Positions 22,180 through 33,003 of a stretch of 64,000 nucleotides of DNA are shown here, one piece after another. Under the pieces are notes generated by a model. It saw only the letters and a program-made list of their open reading frames with translations, had not been told where the DNA came from and did no database searches. Position numbers and translations under genes: made by a program. Source of the stretch: Palaemon carinicauda (taxonomy: Eukaryota; Arthropoda; Malacostraca; Decapoda; Palaemonidae); contig NC_090735.1 of the NCBI RefSeq assembly GCF_036898095.1, positions 3,567,978 through 3,631,977 on the forward strand. Reading direction: 5' to 3'. Numbering within the stretch: position 1 is the first letter of the stretch; each line of letters starts with the position of its first letter.

Positions 22180-22418
22180 ATACTTTTAAAAAACCGTAAC
22201 TTTAATCGAAATTTCTCCGTAGAAATATACTGTTCTCAGCTGTATTTCAGTAAAATACACTTGACCGTAATTTTCACCCTACTTTGCTATCATGTTTTAC
22301 GGGTTGGTGACCGTAATATCACTAATTAACGTCAATATATCCGTTTTTAAAACGGGTGAATATCTGGCAACATTTATTTCATGATTTTTACCGGATTTTC
22401 TGCAATTTTTTAAGTGTA
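22180..22418 (-). mobile_element. F element, copy 2 (both ends present)
   Basis: Left end ACTTTTAAAAAACCGTAAC; right end GCAATTTTTTAAGTGTA. Read inwards both begin AC(AC)TTWWAAAAA, so they form short terminal inverted repeats flanked by TA. About 239 bp and non-coding. Confidence 0.65.
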
Positions 22419-22570
22419 TATCTAGTCAAATGAAACTGTCCCGTCTTTGGTGGGCTTAATACTTGCCAAAAGATGAATTGCTCAAATGATAACGTGGATT
22501 GTTTTATGGTAGTTTGAAGCGTCTTTTACAATGATCACACAAATGTCTAATGTTTCATTTGAATATACAG

Positions 22571-22630
<60 letters not shown>
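22571..22630. repeat. Poly-A run (60 nt)
   Basis: A pure 60-nt homopolymer. No retroposon body is recognised next to it. Confidence 0.97.
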
Positions 22631-22631
<1 letters not shown>

Positions 22632-22728
22632 ATTGTAACTGTTTACAAACTTCCGAGAACAAATACCAGTAACTTCTTTGAAGAATTCAGTGTAACTCAC
22701 TGAGACGATTATCATGGAGAAAAACGAA

Positions 22729-22925
22729 CTATAGTCAATTTCTTTTAATGAAGCGCATTTGCACTGACTCGCAGCGGTGCCCTTTTAGCTCGGAAAAGTT
22801 TCCTGATCGCTGATTGGTTAGAATCATCTTGCCTAACCAATCAGCGATCAGGAAACTTTTCCGAGCTAAAAGGGCACCGCTGCGAGTCGGTGCAAATCTG
22901 CCTCGCCAAAAAAAATGGACTATAG
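22729..22925. mobile_element. G fold-back MITE, copy 2
   Basis: CTATAGTCAATTTC at the left and AATGGACTATAG at the right, with long complementary arms and apex GCTGATTGGTTAG / CTAACCAATCAGC. Confidence 0.88.
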
Positions 22926-22986
22926 TTATTTGTGGAGACTTCAATCTTTGGATGGGTGACGCATCAAATCCTGATGCTTTAGTATA

Positions 22987-23185
22987 CATAGTCAATTCTT
23001 TTTTAGTTAGGCAGATTTACAACGACTCGCAAGGGTGCCCTTTTAGCTCTGAAAAGTTTCCTGGTTGCTGATTGGTTGGGCAAGATAATTCTAGCCAATC
23101 AGATAGCAGGAACCTTTTCCGAGCTAAAAGGGCACCGCTGTGAGTCGGTGCAAATGCGCCTTATTAAAAAAAAAAATTGAGTAAA
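22987..23185. mobile_element. G fold-back MITE, copy 3
   Basis: CATAGTCAATTCTTTTTTAG, then GTGCCCTTTTAGCTC and a complementary arm ending near AAATTGAGTA. It is more diverged and lies 61 bp from copy 2. Confidence 0.83.
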
Positions 23186-23290
23186 GTGAGTTATTGGAAT
23201 CATAATATCGGCGAATAATATCGACTGTGCAACTACTTTAACGGAATGAACAAGATAAAATGACAGTGGAGATCCTGTAGAGTAGAGAGT

Positions 23291-23487
23291 ACACTTAAAA
23301 AATTGCATTAGAAAACGGTAAAAATCCTGGAATAAATGTTGCTAGGCATTTATCGTTTTTAAAACGGATATATTGACGTAAAGAAGTGATATTACGGTCA
23401 CCATCCGTAAAAGTTAATTACAAAGTAGGGTAAAATTACGGCCGCCTGTATTATACTGAAATACGGCTGAGAACAGTATATTTTTTA
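23291..23487 (+). mobile_element. F element, copy 3 (right end lost)
   Basis: ACACTTAAAAAATTGCATTA, GAATAAATGTTGCTAGGCAT and ACGGCTGAGAACAGTATAT, stopping before the right terminal repeat. Confidence 0.65.
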
Positions 23488-24014
23488 ACCCTTCTGTCAA
23501 AGTAAAAAGTCATCACCCAGTCACTGTATCGCCGAATGATGCGCATGAATTACGTAGCTATTGTATTTCAGTCCTTTGAGAACAATAACAGACTGTCATG
23601 AGAACAATAACAGACAGAACAGATCATAGTTGGACGGGTTCTGGCCGTGTGCAGCTGAGCAGCTGCTGTCCAAAGCCCCAAACGCTTCGTCGTACGTTTT
23701 ATCATACGGAAAATTAAAACTTTTTACGCGATGAAAATTATAATAGGCTTTGAAAGCAGTGAATACAAACACGAATGCCGACAAGGAGGATTTTACTGTA
23801 TTGCTTTCAGGCTTCAGCCATTTGTGGGGGGCAATCAGGGGAAATAAATGACTGAATTATTAATAGATATAAGGTGCAGTTATCTCGGCTCTTGCAGGTG
23901 AACTCTGCCCGAGGTCATCAGGACCAGTTATTGTTGAAGGAAATTATCCAGACTTGTCTACAAAAGAAGATATAAACCAAGCACAGTATTGATACTTTTC
24001 ATGGCACGATTTGG
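23488..24014. other. Unique stretch, no gene recognised
   Basis: GAGAACAATAACAGACTGTC is partly repeated in tandem near 23580-23610. No coding signal is recognised. Confidence 0.4.
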
Positions 24015-24017
24015 CAA

Positions 24018-24051
<34 letters not shown>
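24015..24051. repeat. (TTA)n microsatellite
   Basis: A pure tract, not next to a SINE-A body on either side. Confidence 0.9.
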
Positions 24052-24052
<1 letters not shown>

Positions 24053-24104
24053 GGGAACCTCAGTTTAATAAGAAACTGTTTGGTGTTGTCGTAATTCTCC
24101 AGTT

Positions 24105-24114
24105 TATAATTATA

Positions 24115-24167
<53 letters not shown>

Positions 24168-24468
24168 AAGCCAAGCTATAATCCTAGTTGGAAAAGCAAG
24201 ATGCTGTAAGCCCAAGGGCTCCAACATGGAAAAATAGCCCAGTGAGGAAAGGAAATAAGGAAAGAATAAGCTACAAGAGAAGTAATAGATAATCAAAATA
24301 AAACATTTTAAGAATAGTAACAACATTAAATTAAATCTTTTATATATAAACTATAAAAACTTCCAAACAAACAAGAGGAAAAGAAATAAGATAGAACATC
24401 GTGCCCGAGTGTACCCTCAAGAAAGAGAACTCGAATCCAAGAGAGTGGAAGGCCTTGGTATATAGAGG
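24105..24468 (-). mobile_element. SINE-A copy, LINE-J-like 3' end
   Basis: A TTA tail, then AGCCAAGCTATAATCCTAGT. The body includes GAGTGTACCCTCAAGAAAG and reaches AGTGGAAGGCCTTGG. In element sense it keeps GGATTCGAGTTC, closer to a Pol III B box than most copies. Confidence 0.85.
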
Positions 24469-24491
24469 ATAAACGAGCTATATTTGGTGTG

Positions 24492-24600
24492 AAATGCTGA
24501 ATGCCTTGGAATGTATACTATAGAATGAATTATGAATGGTTATGTAGAGTTTAGAGTTTCCATTCAGTATAGGACCAGAAAAGCAGCTCTTAAATGAAAT
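24492..24600 (-). repeat. E element, inverted copy
   Basis: AATGCCTTGGAATGTATACT to GGACCAGAAAAGCAGCTCTT. It pairs with the direct copy at 24861, forming an inverted pair 260 bp apart. Confidence 0.6.
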
Positions 24601-24860
24601 AGAAATGATAAGGAGATACATGAAGGAAGCTGGTGCATGTAAGAAATATCTTCTCAGCTTATATCAGCAGAACTAGGATGATCGAGTCTTGCATTTATGT
24701 GCATAAGAGAATAGATGAAATCTGTGACGAATATGGATATCCTACATTATATTTATACTTTTTATACTTGGTGAAATCCCTTCGTTAATGCGTAGCTTTC
24801 CTCTGAAGAAACTCGTAAAATATACGAATTTCAAGTATTTCGTGAATCCTTAACTTTACA

Positions 24861-24993
24861 TTAAGGGCTGCTCTTCTGATCCTATACTGCAGGGGAACCC
24901 TACTTTCTACAGGATCTTTCATAATTAATTTTATCTTATACATTCCAAGGCATTCAAGCATTTCACACCGCATATTGTTCGTTTATCGTTACG
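24861..24993 (+). repeat. E element, direct copy
   Basis: TTAAGGGCTGCTCTTCTGAT, GGGGAACCCTACTTTCTACA, CATTCCAAGGCATTCAAGC and CGCATATTGTTCGTTTATCG. Confidence 0.65.
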
Positions 24994-25425
24994 GGTGGTT
25001 GTGGCCTGATTAGTAACGTCTCTGTCTGGTGTTTGCCAGACGGGGGTTCGAGTCTCGCTCAGACTCGTTAGTGCCATTAGTGTCTGCAACCTTACCATCC
25101 TCCTTGTCAGCTGAGGTTGGGGGAGCCTATAGGTCTATCGTTTGCCAGACGGGGGTTCGAGTCCCGCTCAGACTCGTTAGTGCCATTACTGTCTGCACCC
25201 TCACCATCCTTGTGAGCTAAGGTTGGCTGGTTTTGGAGAGCCTATAGATCTATCTGGTGAGTCATCAGCAGCCACTGCCTGGCTCTCCCTGGTCCTAGCT
25301 TGGATGGAGAGGAGCCTTGGGCGCTGATCATATATGGTCAGTGTCTAGGACATTGTCCTGATTGCTAGGGCAATGTCGCTGTCCCTTGCCTCTGCCATTC
25401 ATGAGCGACCTTTAAACCTTTAAAT
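24994..25425 (+). mobile_element. SINE-B copy with duplicated B-box segment
   Basis: The head GGTGGTTGTGGCCTGATTAG holds the A box. The B box GGGTTCGAGTCTCGC is at about 25049, and a second copy GGGTTCGAGTCCCGC lies 107 bp later, from a tandem duplication starting GTTTGCCAGACGG (25033 and 25140). The rest follows the family to GACCTTTAAACCTTTAAA. Confidence 0.92.
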
Positions 25426-25662
25426 CCCCATTATCGAAGCCCTTAGAAAACATAGGCTTCATATCTTGTTTCCTTTTTATCTGGCCCCGTAATTCGATGC
25501 GTTGCACAACTGTAAATTGTGTTTGAATAATAATTCGTAATGAATTCAGAATTTTAGAATTACCAACGATGATGCTTTGTATAACCCCAAGTTTAAATAT
25601 ATAAAGACTGCCTATTTCTAAATTCTACTTCAAAGTTTTGTCTTATGAAAATAGTAACCAGC

Positions 25663-25954
25663 ACAGTATTCTATCTTATTCCTCTTCCTCTTGTTTTTTT
25701 TTATGGAATTTTTATAGTTTATATATGAATTTTTTATTTTAATGTTGTGACTGCCCTTAAAATATTATATTTTGTTTCTTACTTCTCCTGTCGTTTTTTT
25801 TTTTTTATGTTCCCCTATTTCCTTTCCTCACTGCAGGGCTATCTTTCCCTGTTTGAGCCCTTGGACTTATAGCATCCTGCTTTTCTAAGTAGGGTTGTGG
25901 CTTAGCTGGTAATAATAATAACAATAATAACAACAACAACAATAATAATAGTAA
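25663..25954 (+). mobile_element. SINE-A/LINE-J copy, 5'-truncated
   Basis: CACAGTATTCTATCTTATTC, GTTTATATATGAATTTTTTA and CCTCACTGCAGGGCTATCTT, ending GTAGGGTTGTGGCTTAGC with a mixed TAA/CAA tail. It cuts off the relic ORF at its right. Confidence 0.8.
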
Positions 25955-26708
25955 TATCCGTGATATGCATTTGCTGTTACTCCTGATTCCACGTCGAAAA
26001 GCTTTGCATCATGGTCAATATTTTTTTCTTTTACAATATCTGAAGAACATCCAATCACTTCATATTAACCAGACAATTTCCACAGACATTTTTTTTTTTT
26101 TTATCCTCCTTGAACTTCCATTTTCTTCCCAATATGTCAACATCGCTGACAATTTAATCAAATCTCCACATGATATCTGTCACGTATGGCACACGTCCCT
26201 ATTTCAACGTAACGTTATCACCTTTATCACGAATAGCTCCTCGAATTTCCGGATCATATCTCGGGGTGATATAGGCAGTTCCACCTTCGGCAGGCGTCAA
26301 GAATGTCATTCTTATCTGTGTCGTATCTCACAATTCTGATATCTTTTAAGTGCTTTGGCCACCCAAGTGTTTTTCTCACTGATTGCACATGAAGCTTGTG
26401 AAGACTGGGTTACCAACTAATTCTTTTTCATTATCTTTACTGGTATAAGTTTCATTCTTCATTTTTTTGTTCATTTTGAAGGTAGACATCGCTACAGCCT
26501 TCATCCAATCATTAATTATTTCATGTTTAATTTTTCCAATGATGTTCTTGTTCAGTGATTTTAGCAGCTTGCTCACTGATTGTTGTTTATTTTTAGCAAT
26601 AAATATCTGATCAATTTCTACTTTCATTTCAGTAACTATGTATATTGTTCCACATTACTTATTTGTCAACTGCACTTCATTATACATACACACACAGGCT
26701 ACATACAT
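25955..26708 (-). pseudogene. Decayed internal ORF of an LTR element
   Basis: Reading from an ATG at 26708, 20 bp inside the LTR, one minus-strand frame stays protein-like for about 250 codons with several scattered stops. Blocks include KVEIDQIFIAKNKQQSVSKL, AEGGTAYITPRYDPEIRGAI and VSDVDILGRKWKFKED. The sequence between LTR and ATG (CATATAAAGCGAAAGCC) may be a decayed primer-binding site. The position fits gag, but I recognise no gag, protease, integrase or RT motif. It is truncated by the SINE-A/LINE-J tail at 25954. Confidence 0.5.
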
Positions 26709-26728
26709 GGCTTTCGCTTTATATGGTA

Positions 26729-27074
26729 TGTAACGAGCCAAGAGAAGGGTGTGACTCAAAGAAAGGATGAAAGCAACTGAATAACTTTATTACAGACACT
26801 CGCCTTTATATACAAAAACTCAATGCAACAAGAAATTTCCTGTTCAACTGGTTAACAGTTAACGGTGAGAAAAACAGGCATTATATCAGGTTCAATGCAA
26901 CAGGAAATTTCCTGTTCAACTGACACCACGCCGGTTAACTGTTAACGGTGAGAAAAACATACATGTTATTTCATGTTCTGTTTAGTGTGAGGGGAGAGCG
27001 TAGATACAAGCATAATATATACACAAAATGAAACGTCGTTACTATGTACGATCGTGTGACACACGGTTGGTACA
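26729..27074 (-). mobile_element. LTR of an LTR retrotransposon
   Basis: Read on the minus strand it starts TGTACCAACCGTG and ends GGCTCGTTACA (TG...CA ends). It contains TTTTGTATATAAAGGCG (TATA box) followed by TGTAATAAAGTTATTCAG (polyadenylation signal), in the order expected of U3-R-U5. Two diverged copies of a roughly 70-bp block with GGAAATTTCCTGTTCAACTG and GGTTAAC-type palindromes lie in U3. No second LTR is seen and no 5-bp duplication flanks it, which fits a single LTR left on a truncated element. Confidence 0.75.
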
Positions 27075-27084
27075 TGTACTTTAC

Positions 27085-27230
27085 TTTAAAGGCAGCTTAT
27101 CTGGTCCTATAGAGCAGGGGAAAACCTCTACTCTCTACAGGACTTCCACGGTCGTTTTATGATGTTCATTTGGGAGGATTTAACATTTCACAATGCGTAT
27201 TGCTCGTTTACTGGTTGATCATCACAGTCA
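27085..27230 (+). repeat. E element copy
   Basis: TTAAAGGCAGCTTATCTGGT, CTCTACTCTCTACAGGAC and CACAATGCGTATTGCTCG. Confidence 0.6.
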
Positions 27231-27621
27231 AAACACTAGCTGAATAAGAAAGTTTTCAGTACCATCTACAAGTATGCATTTTCTTTGATGCTATACTTTA
27301 CATAAATCACATCATATCCACTCTTCATGTTTTCCAGATTTACATATGGTATACCCCCAAGTCATAATGTTGTTTTTTTTCATGTGAAAAAAAACCAGTG
27401 TTACCAATAAAAGACTTTAATTGATCAAAGAGAGAGAACCCGGCAGACACCACTTTATGATTGGCATCCTTACATCAAAGGTCATTGGCGCCGATATCGT
27501 TTATTATAAGTAAAGAACAAAAGAATATTCAATTAAAACCATAAAAACATTTATGTCATCATAAAAGTTAAATAACTTTCAGAAGACCTGCTTCTGAAAT
27601 AAATGTAAAAATGCCGCAAGC
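27231..27621. other. Unique stretch with a short dispersed motif
   Basis: AAGGTCATTGGCGCCGATAT near 27477 is the inverted relative of 13112-13150. No gene is recognised. Confidence 0.35.
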
Positions 27622-27629
27622 ATTGTATG

Positions 27630-27827
27630 CAGGGTTTAAACTTGGGCATGTGGCCATTACCTTAGATGCTGCTGCTTTTTACTTTAGATTGCCTTAAAAA
27701 TTTTCCAATTTCCTTAAATTTGAAGCTAGTAGAACCGAAATTACCTTGGAGATATCATTACATTAAAAATTACCATGAAACCATGCAAATTATCTCTAAG
27801 GTAATTACCTTAAAAGTTTGAACCCTG
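27630..27827. mobile_element. hAT-like MITE with 8-bp target duplication
   Basis: Ends CAGGGTTTAAACTT and AAGTTTGAACCCTG are terminal inverted repeats, with a further inverted ATTACCTTAG on each side. The flanks ATTGTATG (27622-27629) and ATTGTGCG (27828-27835) look like an 8-bp target duplication with two changes. About 198 bp and non-coding. Assignment to the hAT type rests on the CAGGGT ends and 8-bp duplication. Confidence 0.65.
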
Positions 27828-27835
27828 ATTGTGCG

Positions 27836-28299
27836 GCACATCATGTCTAGGAAACACCACTTTATGAAGTGTCTTCAGTGTATGAAAAGCTCATGGGCAG
27901 ATTGGTACTTGTTGAAAGCACCAGAGTTATTCCAGAAAATAATATAATAGTTGCTGGAGTGTTTCCTTTGTTAATGGAAACGGCTAAGGATCAACAAAAT
28001 ATCAGTCAACTAAAATATAAAAATTTGTGTCCTCTAAGTCCATTTTTAACTATTAGGAGGGTGATGTTGGGTTATTACACATGCATTATTCGCGGTCACT
28101 TTTGTGAGCTTTTTTCTATTTTCTTTTTTGTGTGATCATTACCTGACGTTTTTAAGCAATTAACTTGCCAAATATTTTCATGCATCAGTCACTTACTGTA
28201 CTATGAGATTTTCAGTTACTCAGTAGCTGTAGTTTTTGCGTAGTAAGTTGCAGCAGACATTTTTGGATAATTTAATCTGATTAGGTATTTTACATTCTG
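27836..28299 (+). other. Unassigned stretch with an 88-codon open frame
   Basis: The frame at 27869-28135 is open and has mixed composition (e.g. VAGVFPLLMETAKDQQN), but no motif is recognised. It may be part of the decayed ORF region that follows. Confidence 0.3.
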
Positions 28300-31250
28300 T
28301 TCTGATACCTCGCTATTGCATCTCTAGTCCCCTGTTCTTTAGTGACCCTTGAGTTACGTAACTTCTGGCTGCTGCTTCGTTCCAGTTTTTCCAGTCCACA
28401 GTGCTGGTGGCAGAGGAACCCATGACCGTTCTCATCACTTGCATGGGCTGTGAAATTTACCCTTCATTAGTGCCAAATTTTCCTTGGTGTCTACTCTATG
28501 TGTCATAAGATGTTCTGATTGTGTTCTCTTCCCTTAAGAGAGGATTCCTTGCTCTAGTTTCCCACAGGATTGGTCGCATGCTTGGATTGGTAATTGCGCG
28601 ATACGGAACCAAATGACTGGAAACCATGCGATTGGAAACCTCATGATTGGAACTTACTCTCAGTTCAAGTGATTGTTACTTTCGAGTCACCAGGGAACTA
28701 GTACACTTGTCTCCTGTCATCTGTTCCTCTCAGTGCTCCCAGCCCAGAGATCTTGCAGCTCCTCTGAATTTTTCAATGCTTCAGATTTTTTTTACGTGCT
28801 GACTGTTCCAGCACCTGGATCTTTCCATGCTCATGAGTCCAATCTACTGTAGGACATGAGATCTTTCCACCCTCATTTGTGCAATTAGGATTGGAACACG
28901 TGACTTCTCATGTCCTATTTCAGCACTCATACAAGTTCCGAAAGGCCACGTTATGATAGCACGATTGTCGGCAAGGCTCCTCTCCAACCTACGACAGGCA
29001 ATCATGACACTTATGCCTCACTTTATGGAGGCTAAGGCCCTTTTGGCCACTTAGCCTCTGAAAGTATGAAAACCAGAAGCAGCCAACTCACTTTCATCCC
29101 TTCCAATAATTAGGGGATCACTCAGTTCCATTCACTGATCAGCTGGCAAATGTCTAAGGAGATCGCTCAAGGTATGTCAAAGCATCGATTCTATGACACT
29201 CGACTTTAGTCTGTTACCTATGAAGGCAGAGATCTTCGTGATTAAGGTCTTTGCACTTATCCGTGTGTTGATGATGAGACATACAGTATCTTGCTATAAT
29301 AGAGGCTAAATTCTCTTTGGCAGCTTTCTGGCCATCACTCCAGGAGTTCTCGAAGCATTACTTATTAGCAACTAGCATTCCCCTTTCCTTCATGTTAGGA
29401 ACGACATACTTCTGTTCGTGACTTAGGCCAGTGGAAGGGTCTTGTTTCACAGACTTTTAACAAGCAGTTGTACCTTAAGAAATCAACAAGGTAGAGTTGT
29501 TTGCAAGGTTCATCCAGGTAGAAGTACTGTTCGAGCAAATACACTCTGCTGACAAGGACTCCGTGTAAAGATTATCTGTGATCCCTACATCATTACAGTA
29601 CATGGCAGAGAGGCTTCCTACAAAAGGTTTTCACTATCACTCCTCCATCTCACCATTACAGTATTTGGACAAGAAACTATGTTTCTGCTGCCCGGTTGTT
29701 AGTTACACATCTTACAGCCCGGCTGTGTGCTCAGGATAACGAGTCTATATTCATCACTGTTCCTAGGCATGATGACCTCACTAAATGCACTGCCATTTCA
29801 ACGTGTGATGGTATTCCTTTGCGTAATGGCTATGATACCAGATCACACAATAATGCTTGTTCTTATCGTGCGGCCTCGCCCAAGCTAATAAACAAATGGA
29901 ACCCCCTCGTGGTTGTGTTTCTTTGTCAGCTCCAACTTACTATCAGGTAGCTTCTACCCCTAAACCTCAACTACTTTGTTCCAACCCAACAGCCATTTGC
30001 TATATGAATGACAAACCTGTTATTCTACAGCACCATACTCAAACGAATACTTTGGCTATTGTTCAGAATACTTCAGATTTTACACGTCCTTCAGAACAAC
30101 AAACGCCTCTTTTTCAGGTATTTCTATTTTTCAAGTTAGCGATAGGAAAAGGGCGTTGGAGCCTTTACCCTCTTTTCCTTGGATGGCCCCCCTATTGGCA
30201 GTAGATGACGCCCCAGTGACTAAAATTAGGAGGAGCCCTAACTAAGTTGCCTTCCTTGGAGGGATCCTTCTCTTTGCATAGGTCAAGTTCTGAAAAGGAC
30301 TTCCCTGTTACTCCTTCACAGACGACTAGAAGTAGAGACACTTGCTCCTAGTGAGCACTTCTCTGATTTTTTTTTTCCATTTCCTTTTCTCTCCATTCAC
30401 AGAATGTTGTTAGAGAGAGGAAGGACATTTGAGGAAAGGTTAAGTCTTCTGGCGAACCCCTAAGGTGTTACCGCCAATTCCTCTAAACAAGAACCTATTA
30501 CCGGCTCAGGATCTACTATCGAATCTTTGGATAAACTCGTTACGTGCACTCTTTGGCACAAACTCAGCTGATTTAGGTCCCCTCTAGGTTCCTACGTCAG
30601 TTCGGAAACTTCTCACTTTAATAGGATCATAAGTTTAATCTGTTGCTTGGATGGCCCAGATGAGCCTCCTCAAGCACAGATTGCCAATAGGTATTGTGTC
30701 ATTAACATGATTTTTCCCAATCTCAGACCACTAAACATAGGTTAGATGTGACGCTGTCGAATTAAACTCGTGACACGCTGGATTTATTTAATACACAAGT
30801 CTCGGCCTCGGAGTTGCCTCCATTGATACTTGCGCCATAGAAAATTTTATATTCATTTAGGTGCTTATCCGAACCCACTCCCTATTTATGCTGATGTTGC
30901 TAACCTGGTACTTAGCATACCTAGTGACAAACTAACTTCCTCACCATCTTCTCTGGACCTGAGATGCAAAACATGGAGGATCAGCTATGTCTGCTGTACA
31001 GGTCTTTCCTAGCTGGATCATCAATCAGGAGTAATGTTTTGCTTTGCAGCCACTGAGAACTTATGTAATGAGAATGTCTTTAAGTAAGTTGAGGATCTGT
31101 CGAGATCTGGAGACAATGCGCTGGAGTTCCTGCTTCATCAAACAGTCTCCCTATGAGGCAAATGCATCCTTAAAAGATGCGATGCGGTCATGGCATGATG
31201 CACTAAACAGTTGTCTCCTAGGGATGCTTTATTTAGATATAAAATGACAC
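28300..31250 (+). pseudogene. Long decayed ORF region, probably gag-like retroelement relic
   Basis: Protein-like, proline- and serine-rich frames continue for about 3 kb with many stops and frameshifts. Examples: QVASTPKPQLLCSNPTAICY at about 29945-30004, with a shift near 30120 and continuation as KRALEPLPSFPWMAPLLAVD, and later LNKNLLPAQDLLSNLWINSL near 30490-30540. GC content is above that of the neighbours. Order and composition suggest a retroelement gag-type ORF, possibly DIRS-like given the tyrosine-recombinase relic at 35.6 kb, but no diagnostic motif is visible. Confidence 0.35.
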
Positions 31251-32139
31251 CAAAATGAACACACTAATATTAGATTCACCGCAGCTGTTTCAATTAACTT
31301 ATTTGCATACGTAATCACATGGCACTTTTTGACAAAACACAAAGTAGTTGTTCTTAATTTTCTCTTTTTATGTGAATACGATATTTACCAAATATGGAAA
31401 ACAATACTTTATGTCATTAGAAAGCTTATTTGTTCAACTAAACATTGAAATATAAATACAGTATGAGTTTGGCTAGAAGTGTGTTCTTGTAAATATCACC
31501 TCCGTAACACTATAAAACTTTTTCATAAACTTACACTTTTTATGTACAGTATTTATATGTGTTTTAGAATTTATGTGATTATTGTGAAGTCACTGTAACC
31601 ATTTTAATTAAATTACTACTTTATATGATTAAAGTTTGACTCATGAAATATTTTTTTACATAATTTTTGTGTATCATTTAGATTTACAAGTACAATGATG
31701 ATATATCAATTAATACATCGATTGAATTAAAATTTAGTCAGATAAATGGCAAATTTTAATTCAATCTTCTATTTATAATAGTTTATGTGCTCAGGTGAAT
31801 TAAGTGAAAACATTGGTTGAAAACATTACTCAAATGTTTTTATATTCTTATATATATATTTTGGAATATTTATGGTTGTATAGTTTAACTAATTAAAAAA
31901 AAAAGACCAAGATGAGCTCTCTACCATAGAGAACCAAGAAGGTTAATAGATATCAGTGACTTTTGTGGTTAATAGATAGTAGTGACTTCTATGGTTAAAA
32001 AATATTAGTGACTTGTATTACAAAGATACACAATCCTCAAGTCAATAAATCTGATCCAAATTCTGACCAAGTAATGTATGCCTTGGAATTCCTTTTAATA
32101 TTGACCTTCAACAAAGAACTCTATTGTATATGTTGATGA
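31251..32139. other. AT-rich stretch, nothing recognised
   Basis: Very AT-rich. GATAGTAGTGACTTCTATGG-type sequence is repeated three times in tandem near 31947-32015 (about 30-bp period). Confidence 0.4.
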
Positions 32140-33003
32140 TATATATAGATCTTCTTTTACTAGATTAATGTTAAGCTTATGGGTTGCTGTGGCCTGATCG
32201 GTAACGTCTCTGCCTGGTGTTTCCCAGTCGGGGGTTCAAGTCCCGCTCAGACTTGTTAGGGCCATTAGTGTCTGCAACCTTACCATCCTTGTGAGCTAAG
32301 GTTGGGGGGTTTGGGTGAGCCTATAGGTCTATCTGCTGAGTCATCAGCAGCCACTGCCTGGCCCTCCCTGGTCCTAGCTTGGGTAGAGAGGAGGCTTGGT
32401 CGCTGATCATATAATATATGGTCAGTCTCTAGGGCATTGTCCTGATTGCTAGGGCAATGTCACTGTCCCTTGCCTCTGCCATTCATGAGTGACCTTTAAA
32501 CCTTTAAACCTTTAAGCGCTCATAACCTTGCTATTGAAGCAGGTAGGTGGAACAGAAGAGATCGAGGTCGCCTCCCAATAGAGGGAGAGACTATGCCCTT
32601 GTGGCAAGGTACTGCCTGTAGTGGAGTCCTGCCCTATTACACATAGTATACGAACTAATTATAATATAAATTCATTTCATCAAATCCTTGCCAAAGATGT
32701 ACACAGCACTGAGAAAATTGCCCATTCAATCTTGAACTATTACCCATAGATATATTTTCTTTGGTTTAATATTAATTTTTAATGTTATGTTAAAATGATT
32801 TATAGGAAATATGGTTAATGATTTTAATTATGATATATGCTAAGGAACTATTATAAATCATGTAATTTCATGGACTACACAGTATATAAAATAATGTAAA
32901 TATCCCGATTTTATAGTAGATTAATATTATGTAATTATATTTATTGAAATTTTTTTAATGTAAAATTTGTGGTCAATAAAAATCTATCTATCTATCTATC
33001 TAT
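32140..33003 (+). pseudogene. LINE-K 3' end, split by SINE-B
   Basis: The C-terminal part of a jockey-type LINE ORF2. SSFTRLMLSL precedes the SINE-B at 32182-32515; after it the frame continues SAHNLAIEAGRWNRRDRGRL, then after a shift LCPCGKVLPVVESCPITHSI, a Cys/His cluster as in LINE C-terminal zinc knuckles, ending NYYP and TAG near 32750. A 3' UTR follows with AATAAA at 32975-32980 and a (TCTA)n tail at 32983-33003. The ORF is dead: one frameshift, and the SINE interrupts it. Confidence 0.75.
32182..32515 (+). mobile_element. SINE-B copy, full length, nested in LINE-K
   Basis: The head GGGTTGCTGTGGCCTGATCG contains an A-box-like TGGCCTGATCGG, with B box GGGTTCAAGTCCCGC about 40 bp on. The body includes CTGAGTCATCAGCAGCCACT and ends GACCTTTAAACCTTTAAACC. 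The host LINE reading frame joins across it, with TTAAGC seen at both junctions as a possible target duplication. Confidence 0.95.

Noticed and set aside
22735..23308. ORFs of 70-86 codons on both strands
   Set aside because: They lie on the palindromic G MITEs and have mirror translations.
26729..27074. Solo LTR
   Set aside because: No identical 5-bp flanks are seen and a protein-like frame continues on the internal side, so a truncated element fits better.
28300..31250. Endogenous virus insertion
   Set aside because: No viral motif could be identified; a decayed retroelement ORF is the simpler reading.
32182..32260. Stand-alone tRNA gene
   Set aside because: The A and B boxes belong to the head of SINE-B. 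The acceptor arm does not close, and the sequence continues into the SINE body seen at many sites.
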